Shown piece by piece: positions 1 to 4,498 of a stretch of 7,067 nt of DNA. The DNA is from CAISIP01 sp963974265 (lineage in GTDB: Bacteria > Pseudomonadota > Gammaproteobacteria > Burkholderiales > Burkholderiaceae_C). The stretch spans positions 1-7,067 of the forward strand of contig CAXBDR010000247.1 of assembly GCA_963974265.1 (NCBI GenBank), written 5' to 3'. Positions within the stretch are counted from its first letter, which is position 1. Every line of letters begins with the position of its first letter. The position numbers and the translations under genes were made by a program. The notes below the pieces were generated by a model. The model did not search any database and was not told where the DNA came from. It saw nothing but the letters and a program-made list of their open reading frames with translations.

Positions 1-13
1 GGAGGGGTATCCA

Positions 14-82
14 ATGAACAAGCCTGGCCGCCCCGGGGGCGAACATCGCGGTGCGCGGTCCGCGGCAAGGAGTCCGGACTGA
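14..82 (+). CDS. possible 22-residue leader ORF upstream of aroC
   Basis: A tiny frame opens with ATG at 14 and closes with TGA at 80-82, whose last base is the A of the aroC ATG (TGATG overlap). A GGAGG sequence at 1-5 lies 8 bases before the ATG, a plausible Shine-Dalgarno distance. The ATG also overlaps a TGA at 15-17 in another frame, which could be the stop of a gene lying left of the window. The peptide is rich in Gly, Arg and Pro, has no Trp, Phe or Tyr run and no hydrophobic stretch, so it is not a classical aromatic-amino-acid attenuator peptide. The frame is open to the left window edge, so it could instead be the tail of a longer upstream gene. No function is assigned. Confidence 0.22.
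   Translation: MNKPGRPGGEHRGARSAARSPD
67..72 (+). promoter_or_regulatory. ribosome binding site of aroC
   Basis: AAGGAG ends 9 bases before the ATG at 82. The aroC frame is open to the window edge, and this site together with the family-typical N terminus (MSGNTFG) fixes the start at 82. Confidence 0.8.
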
Positions 83-1197
83 TGTCGGGCAATACGTTTG
101 GCTTGCTGTTTGCGGTCACCAACTTCGGCGAGTCGCACGGCCCGGCCATCGGCTGCGTGATCGACGGCTGCCCGCCCGGCATGGCGCTGAGCGAGGCCGA
201 CATCCAGGGCGACCTGGACCGGCGCCGGCCCGGCACCTCGAAATTTGTCACCCAGCGCAACGAGCCGGACGCGGTGGAGATCCTCAGCGGCGTCTACGAA
301 GGCCGGACCACGGGCACGCCGATCGCCTTGCTGATCCGCAACACCGACCAGCGCAGCAAGGACTACGGCAACATCCTGCAGACCTTCCGGCCCGGCCACG
401 CCGACTATGCCTATTTCCAGAAATACGGCATCCGCGATCCGCGCGGTGGCGGGCGCTCGTCGGCCCGGCTGACGGCCCCGATGGTCGCCGCCGGCGCGGT
501 GGCGAAGAAATGGCTGCGCGAGAAATACGGCACCGAGTTCCGCGGCTGCATGACGCAGATCGGCGAACTGCCGATCGGTTTCGAGAGCTGGGACCACGTG
601 CCGGCCAACCCGTTCTTCGCGCCGGTGGCCGATGTGTCCGCACTGGAGACCTACATGGAGGCGCTGCGCAAGTCGGGCGACTCCTGCGGCGCCCGCATCC
701 GGGTCAGTGCCAGCGGCGTGCCGGTCGGCCTGGGCGAGCCGCTGTTCGACAAGATGGACGCCGACATCGCCTACGCGATGATGGGCATCAATGCGGTCAA
801 GGGGGTCGAGATCGGCGCCGGCTTTTCCAGCGTGTCCCAGCGCGGCACCAGCCACGGCGACTCCCTGTCGCCGGACGGTTTCCGCACCAACAATGCGGGC
901 GGCACGCTGGGTGGCATCACCAGCGGCCAGGACCTGGAGGTATCGATCGCGATCAAGCCCACCAGTTCCATCCTGTCGCCACGCGAGTCGATCGACACCG
1001 CGGGCCACAGCACCACGGTCAGCACCAAGGGTCGTCACGACCCGTGTGTCGGCATCCGCGCCACGCCGATCGCCGAGGCCATGCTGGCGCTGGTCGTGAT
1101 GGACCATGTGCTGCGCCACCGCGCCCAGTGCGCCGATGTCACGGTCGATCTCGCGCCGATCCGCGCGCAGGCAAATAGCCCGGGGTCAGCGCCCTGA
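82..1197 (+). CDS. aroC: chorismate synthase
   Basis: Chorismate synthase catalyses the last common step of aromatic biosynthesis: trans-1,4-elimination of phosphate from 5-enolpyruvylshikimate-3-phosphate to give chorismate, in the cytoplasm, with reduced FMN as cofactor. The protein has 371 residues, slightly longer than the usual 350-365. All three family signatures are visible: GESHGPAIGCVIDGCPPG near residues 16-33 with the conserved His19; RPGHADYAYFQKYG with His106, followed by the flavin/substrate-binding GGGRSSARLTA loop; and RHDPCVGIRATPIAEAM with Asp320. The variant ARLTAP, where enterobacteria have ARETA, is as I remember it in Burkholderiales homologues. The start at 82 is backed by AAGGAG. 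The gene ends in tandem in-frame TGATGA stops and overlaps the convergent transporter gene by 12 bases, leaving no room for a separate terminator. The last few residues (about NSPGSAP) are a poorly conserved tail. Identification is secure. Confidence 0.97.
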   Translation: MSGNTFGLLFAVTNFGESHGPAIGCVIDGCPPGMALSEADIQGDLDRRRPGTSKFVTQRNEPDAVEILSGVYEGRTTGTPIALLIRNTDQRSKDYGNILQTFRPGHADYAYFQKYGIRDPRGGGRSSARLTAPMVAAGAVAKKWLREKYGTEFRGCMTQIGELPIGFESWDHVPANPFFAPVADVSALETYMEALRKSGDSCGARIRVSASGVPVGLGEPLFDKMDADIAYAMMGINAVKGVEIGAGFSSVSQRGTSHGDSLSPDGFRTNNAGGTLGGITSGQDLEVSIAIKPTSSILSPRESIDTAGHSTTVSTKGRHDPCVGIRATPIAEAMLALVVMDHVLRHRAQCADVTVDLAPIRAQANSPGSAP

Positions 1198-2118
1198 TGA
1201 CGGCGGCGGCGGGCGCGTTGTCGTCGTCGCGGCCGCAGGCTGAACCGGCGCCGGGCGTCGCCAGGGGTTGAATCCCGTCACCAGCACGGTGGCCGCCAGC
1301 ACCAGCAGGCCGCCGACGTAGGTGGTGCCGGTGAATTTCTCGTCCAGCACCAGGTGGCCCCAGATGATGCCGGAGATGGTCGCCATGAAGGTCGAGCTCA
1401 GCGCGGCGATCGGGCTGACCTTTTGCACGATGCGCATGTAGGCCCAGTAAGCCAGGCCGGACGTGCACACGCCCATGACGGCGACCGAGGCCAGCGCGGC
1501 CGGGGTGAACCGGGCGTCCGGCAGGGTCCATGCCGCACTGGGCAGCAGCAACCCGAAGGCGATCACATGCATCACCGCCGTGATCGCCAGCGGCTCCATG
1601 TACTTGGTGGCACGCTTGAGCAGGGGGGCCGAGGCGCCCGACAAGGCGGATCCGGCGATCGCGACCATGGCGGCCACGACCAGTTCCGGCGTCGGGCGCA
1701 TCGGCCCGAGTTGCACCACGAGCGCCACGCCGGAGAAACCGGCGATGCAGCCGAACACCTTGGAGCGGGTCAACACGTCTTCGCGCAGCCAGGCCGAGAC
1801 GAAGGTGCCGAACATCACGGAGGTCACGCTGAGCACGGCGCTGTAGCCGGCCGGCAGGTACAGCGACGACCATGCGTACAGGAAATGGGGCCCGGCGATG
1901 CCGAGCGCCGCGAGTACGGCCAGGGCGCGCCAGTGTTGCCACGGCCAGCGATGGCGGGTGAACGCCATGATCAGCGCCAGCGTCGCCGCGCCCAGCCCGA
2001 TCCGTCCGGCCGCGGTCAGGCTGGGACCGAGCTCCGGTGTCGCCACCCGGGTGAACAGGAACGTCGCCCCCCACAGGATCGACAGGCCCGCCAGCTGGGC
2101 GAAATACTTGTTCTGCAT
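1186..2118 (-). CDS. EamA/DMT-superfamily transporter (RhaT/YddG-like exporter family)
   Basis: This is an inner-membrane transporter of the drug/metabolite superfamily; members usually export amino acids or small metabolites. The 310-residue product matches the normal length of about 300. It is built of two EamA repeats, about ten hydrophobic segments in all. Repeat 1 starts with LSILWGATFLFTRVATPELG and the GRIGLGA segment. Repeat 2, roughly residues 150-285, ends with SSTFMATISGIIWGHLVLDEKF, carrying the acidic LDE motif of the family, then a glycine-rich last helix. The C-terminal 24 residues are a hydrophilic Thr/Pro tail (TTTT, PPPP) encoded by triplet repeats. The start at 2118 (MQNKYFAQLAG) is chosen by fit to the family. 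An in-frame ATG at 2139 would add seven residues, and neither has a clear ribosome site. The gene converges on aroC and diverges from aroE. The substrate is unknown; an aromatic metabolite is a guess from neighbours. Confidence 0.9.
   Translation of the reverse strand: MQNKYFAQLAGLSILWGATFLFTRVATPELGPSLTAAGRIGLGAATLALIMAFTRHRWPWQHWRALAVLAALGIAGPHFLYAWSSLYLPAGYSAVLSVTSVMFGTFVSAWLREDVLTRSKVFGCIAGFSGVALVVQLGPMRPTPELVVAAMVAIAGSALSGASAPLLKRATKYMEPLAITAVMHVIAFGLLLPSAAWTLPDARFTPAALASVAVMGVCTSGLAYWAYMRIVQKVSPIAALSSTFMATISGIIWGHLVLDEKFTGTTYVGGLLVLAATVLVTGFNPWRRPAPVQPAAATTTTRPPPPSSGR
1201..1230. repeat. short triplet repeats in the 3' end of the EamA gene
   Basis: Four CGG triplets (1201-1212) and, a few bases on, three TCG triplets (within 1219-1230) lie in the last codons of the minus-strand transporter gene, where they encode the Pro and Thr runs of its tail. 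Changes of one unit would keep frame. The tail lies past the last membrane helix. Confidence 0.6.
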
Positions 2119-2295
2119 GTGGCGCACATTGTGCGGCATGGCGCAGCCAGGGCCCGTGCGCATCGGGCGCGATTGCGATTCATGCGCTGCCGGGCGGCCG
2201 TGCCCGGCATGGCCTGCGGGATGCCGGCGCGCGCGAGCCTTGCGCACATGCGGTGACAATGGCGACCTCTCGTGCAACTGCCTCCGATCATCTTC
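2119..2295. promoter_or_regulatory. divergent intergenic region between EamA gene and aroE
   Basis: Both genes must be transcribed outward from this stretch of about 177 bases. I see no good sigma-70 promoter on either strand; the best -10-like hexamer for aroE is GACAAT at 2255-2260, without a matching -35. An 8-bp inverted repeat, TGCCGGGC and GCCCGGCA separated by 6 bases, spans 2188-2209 and could be a regulator site or simply a result of high GC. Neither flanking gene shows a clear Shine-Dalgarno sequence. Confidence 0.35.
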
Positions 2296-3135
2296 ATGGA
2301 ACACCGCAACTTCGCGCTGGCCGGCCTGATGGGCTGGCCCGTCGCCCATTCCCGCTCGCCCGATATCCACAATCACTGGATGGCCGAACACGGGCTGCGT
2401 GGCGCCTATGTGCTGCTGCCGGTGGCGCCCGACACCCTGGGCCAGGCATTGCGGGCGCTGCCGGTGCTCGGTTTTGCAGGCTGCAACCTGACCATTCCGC
2501 ACAAGGTTGCCGCGATGGCGCTGGTCGACCGTGTCGATCCGGTGGCCCGCCGCATCGGCGCCATCAACACCGTGGTGGTGCAGCCGGACGGGTCGCTGGC
2601 GGGTTTCAACAACGACGGTTTCGGCTACATCGAGAGCCTGCGCGACGAAGCGCCAGGCTGGCGCGCCGATGCCGGCCCCGTCGTGGTCATGGGCGCCGGT
2701 GGCGCGGCCCGCGCGGTGCTGGTCGGTCTGGCCGAGCAGGGCGCGCGCGAGATACGGTTGTGCAACCGGTCCGACGACAAGGCCCGGCACCTGGCGGCCG
2801 AACTCGGCGCTCCGGTCCGCGCGGTGCCGTGGGAGCAACGCCACGCCGCGCTGGCCGATGCCGCCTTGCTGGTCAACACCACCAGCCAGGGCATGAGTGG
2901 ACAAGCGGCGCTGGACCTGTCGCTGGACGCGCTGCCGTCCCATGCGCTGGTGTCCGACCTGGTCTACGTGCCGCTGGTCACGCCGCTGCTGGCGGCAGCG
3001 CATGCGCGTGGCAATCCGGTGGTCGGCGGACTGGGCATGCTGCTGCACCAGGCGCGCCCCGCGTTTGCGGCCTGGTTCGGCACCATGCCCCGGGTCACGC
3101 CTGCGCTGCGCGCGCGGGTCGAGCGCAGTCTGTAG
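2296..3135 (+). CDS. aroE: shikimate dehydrogenase (AroE family)
   Basis: The enzyme reversibly reduces 3-dehydroshikimate to shikimate with NADPH in the cytoplasm; some paralogues act on quinate. The 279-residue product is of normal length. The substrate domain shows AHSRSP (Ser19, Ser21), NLTIPHK with the catalytic Lys70, IGAINTV, and NNDG with the catalytic Asp107 (usual form NTDG). The nucleotide domain has GAGGAA at 133-138 and NRS at 157-159, the position that contacts the NADP phosphate. VNTTSQGM, SDLVYVPL and GLGMLLHQA (Gln252) follow. All key residues are present. The wording (MGWPVAHSRSP, YVPLVTPLL) resembles alphaproteobacterial AroE more than the enterobacterial form, so this may be a second or acquired copy. 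The start at ATG 2296 fits homologue N termini; a GTG at 2272 would add eight residues, and neither has a clear ribosome site. Quinate/shikimate catabolism is an alternative role that sequence alone cannot exclude. Confidence 0.92.
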   Translation: MEHRNFALAGLMGWPVAHSRSPDIHNHWMAEHGLRGAYVLLPVAPDTLGQALRALPVLGFAGCNLTIPHKVAAMALVDRVDPVARRIGAINTVVVQPDGSLAGFNNDGFGYIESLRDEAPGWRADAGPVVVMGAGGAARAVLVGLAEQGAREIRLCNRSDDKARHLAAELGAPVRAVPWEQRHAALADAALLVNTTSQGMSGQAALDLSLDALPSHALVSDLVYVPLVTPLLAAAHARGNPVVGGLGMLLHQARPAFAAWFGTMPRVTPALRARVERSL

Positions 3136-3140
3136 CGTAC

Positions 3141-3165
3141 CGCCTGGCCGGTGGCCTGCCAGGTG
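3141..3165 (+). terminator. weak hairpin just after aroE, possible terminator
   Basis: Six bases after the aroE stop, CGCCTGGC pairs with GCCAGGTG around a 9-base loop (8 pairs, one G-U). No T run follows, so it is not a typical intrinsic terminator; it may be a 3'-end stabilising hairpin or chance in GC-rich DNA. Confidence 0.25.
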
Positions 3166-3236
3166 CCGCCGGCGCGATTGCGAACGCCTATCCGGGACAT
3201 GCCGTATTGACGGGCCCGACGAATTCCGTGCACACT

Positions 3237-3255
3237 TGGTCATATCATCTGATCA
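3237..3255. promoter_or_regulatory. candidate operator: 19-bp imperfect palindrome
   Basis: TGGTCATATCATCTGATCA is centred on 3246. Seven of nine base pairs of the dyad match (mismatches at 3239/3253 and 3243/3249), with half-sites TGGTCA and TGATCA. It is A/T-rich in a GC-rich setting, lies about 205 bases before the TAXI gene, and overlaps the -10-like TATCAT. The size suits a dimeric helix-turn-helix regulator, for example of the GntR or LysR type, but no regulator gene is in the window and the family is not determined. Confidence 0.4.
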
Positions 3256-3267
3256 TGGTGGGTCTGT

Positions 3268-3278
3268 GTTGCAGCAAC
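3268..3278. promoter_or_regulatory. 11-bp perfect palindrome GTTGCAGCAAC
   Basis: GTTGC and GCAAC flank a single A, 12 bases after the larger dyad. Its short, nearly gapless form recalls LacI/GalR-type half-sites, though those normally have a central CG. It could be a second regulator site or a small hairpin; support is positional only. Confidence 0.25.
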
Positions 3279-3293
3279 CCATACCGGTTCCAT

Positions 3294-3316
3294 GACAACC
3301 ACGACAACGGAGACAA
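3294..3316 (+). repeat. three GACAA repeats with 9-base period
   Basis: GACAA occurs at 3294-3298, 3303-3307 and 3312-3316, exactly 9 bases apart, in the region before the TAXI gene. The spacing is close to one helix turn but not equal to it. It may be a repeated protein contact site or a chance repeat. Confidence 0.35.
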
Positions 3317-3448
3317 GGCCCACCTTAAATCGATTCTTTGCCGACGCATGCGGCCGCGCCGCGCCCGCGTCCCTTCCCCCGTAATCCGCATCCCCCGACC
3401 AACCGATCGACCGGCAATGCCGTGCACGGCGGTTCTTTCATCAAATAC

Positions 3449-3454
3449 AAGGAG
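3449..3454 (+). promoter_or_regulatory. ribosome binding site of the TAXI gene
   Basis: AAGGAG ends 7 bases before the ATG at 3462. The frame is open far upstream, so this site, with the signal peptide that begins at that ATG, decides the start. Confidence 0.85.
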
Positions 3455-3461
3455 CACAAAC

Positions 3462-4400
3462 ATGACATTTCCCATCCATCGCACATGCATCGCCATTGCC
3501 GCCCTCGTGTGTGGCGCCGGCGTGGCTCAAGCCCAGCAGATCAAGCTGATGACGGGCCCGCAAGGGGGCTCGTGGTACCCGCTCGGTGGTGCGATCGCGA
3601 ACATTGCCGACAAGGCCGGGATGAAGGTGCAGGTGTTGCCGGGGGCAGGTATCGCGAACGTCAAGGGCGTGGATGGCGGCAAGGCCGACATGGGCTTCGG
3701 CAACTCGATCTCCACCGTGGACGGCGTCGCCGGCAAGGCGCCGTTCGACGCGCAGACCAAGAATGTCTGCAACGTTGCCAGCCTGTATCCGCAGTATTAC
3801 CAGGTGGTGGCCAATGCGGACGCGAACATCAATTCGCTGGGCGACCTCAAGGGCAAGTCGCTGGCCGTGCAGCCCAAGGGCAATACCGCCGAGTTCATCA
3901 GCATGCAGTCGCTCGAGGTCTATGGCCTCAAGTACGGCGACATGGGGCGCGTCAGCTACGTCTCCTACACCGATGCCGTCTCGCTGATGAAGGACAACAA
4001 CGCCCAGGTCTTCACGCTGGGCACGACGGTGCCGGCCTCGGCCATCATGGACCTGGCGTCGGCGCGCGACATCAAGCTGATCGGCATTCCGGACGACAAG
4101 TTCCAGGCCATGCGCAAGCTCAACCCGGGTTACACCAAGCTGGTCATCCCGGCCGGAAGTTATCCGAAGCAGACCCAGGACGTGCAGACCATCGGCTACG
4201 CGACCCACCTCATCGCGCGTTGCGACCTCGACGAAACCGTGGTCTACAAGATGCTCAAGGGCCTGGTCGACAACAAGGCCGACCTGGCGGCGATCGCCAA
4301 GGCCATGTCCGGCGTGACGCCCAAGATGATGGCCGAGGACATCGGCGTGCCGCTGCACAAGGGTGCCATGAAGTACTACAAGGAAGTCGGCGCGCTCTGA
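3462..4400 (+). CDS. TAXI family TRAP transporter solute-binding protein
   Basis: This is the periplasmic binding subunit of a TRAP transporter of the TAXI type; it captures the substrate and hands it to the fused permease encoded next. The product has 312 residues, typical of the family. Residues 1-24 form a Sec signal peptide: Arg7, a hydrophobic core (IAIAALVCGAGV) and an AQA cleavage site before Gln25. The mature N terminus has the family hallmark QIKLMTGPQGGSWYPLGGAIA, then GIANVKGVDGGKADMGFGNS, and INSLGDLKGKSLAVQPKGN introducing the second lobe. The end, GAMKYYKEVGAL, is also family-like. The mature protein has only two cysteines, Cys103 and Cys254, which might pair in the periplasm. 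Cys17 is not in a lipobox, so the protein should be soluble. Known TAXI ligands include glutamate and related acids, but the ligand here cannot be told from sequence. Confidence 0.95.
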   Translation: MTFPIHRTCIAIAALVCGAGVAQAQQIKLMTGPQGGSWYPLGGAIANIADKAGMKVQVLPGAGIANVKGVDGGKADMGFGNSISTVDGVAGKAPFDAQTKNVCNVASLYPQYYQVVANADANINSLGDLKGKSLAVQPKGNTAEFISMQSLEVYGLKYGDMGRVSYVSYTDAVSLMKDNNAQVFTLGTTVPASAIMDLASARDIKLIGIPDDKFQAMRKLNPGYTKLVIPAGSYPKQTQDVQTIGYATHLIARCDLDETVVYKMLKGLVDNKADLAAIAKAMSGVTPKMMAEDIGVPLHKGAMKYYKEVGAL

Positions 4401-4408
4401 TGTCGCTT

Positions 4409-4440
4409 GCCGGCGCGTGAGGCCTCGCGCGCCGGTTCTT
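4409..4440 (+). terminator. strong hairpin with T-rich tail between binding protein and permease
   Basis: Positions 4410-4422 and 4423-4435 form a 13-pair dyad (one G-U). As RNA this gives an 11-bp stem closed by a GGCC loop, followed by TTCTT. It starts 8 bases after the TAXI stop. The tail is short for an efficient intrinsic terminator, so partial termination or protection of the upstream message from 3' decay is more likely, giving more binding protein than permease. Confidence 0.6.
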
Positions 4441-4487
4441 CGTGGCGGCGTCATCGCCGCGGATATTCCATGGCGCCTGCACGCGCC

Positions 4488-4491
4488 GGAG
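4488..4491 (+). promoter_or_regulatory. ribosome binding site of the TRAP permease
   Basis: GGAG ends 7 bases before the ATG at 4499. It supports that start over the in-frame GTG at 4442, which would begin within the flank of the hairpin and add 19 non-hydrophobic residues. Confidence 0.65.
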
Positions 4492-4498
4492 CTCACCC

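Larger units (their letters stand above)
3136..3461 (+). promoter_or_regulatory. non-coding region with probable promoter of the TRAP-GST operon
   Basis: This is the longest gene-free stretch in the window (326 bases), and its middle (about 3200-3340) is visibly richer in A/T than the surrounding genes. It holds a hairpin after aroE, a TTGACG hexamer at 3207-3212, a TATCAT hexamer at 3243-3248 (5 of 6 to the -10 consensus), two inverted repeats and a short tandem repeat, listed separately. TTGACG and TATCAT are 30 bases apart, too far to be one promoter. The only -10 candidate at proper distance from TTGACG is CACACT at 3231-3236 (18-base spacer, 3 of 6). An operon promoter here is therefore likely from context but not pinpointed. 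No protein homology was recognised in the frames that stay open across it. Confidence 0.45.

Noticed and set aside
1..81. Extension of aroC upstream to the window edge
   Set aside because: The frame is open, but MSGNTFG at 82 is the family N terminus and AAGGAG is correctly placed before it.
2119..3243. A 375-residue N-terminal extension of the EamA frame, antisense to aroE
   Set aside because: Its composition is Arg/Gln/His-rich with no domain, and the transporter family begins at about MQNKYFAQ. aroE on the other strand is clearly real.
3207..3248. TTGACG and TATCAT as a single sigma-70 promoter
   Set aside because: They are separated by 30 bases, far beyond the usual 16-18.
3256..3273. 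A sigma-54 promoter ending in TTGCA at 3269-3273
   Set aside because: The GG element that should stand ten bases before GC is off by one (GG at 3260-3261 leaves nine), and the rest of the -24 element does not match.
2253..3461. An open plus-strand frame running across aroE out of its frame, through the non-coding region and into the TAXI gene
   Set aside because: It is a by-product of GC-rich codon use: before 3462 it has no family resemblance, and the TAXI signal peptide and ribosome site mark the real start.
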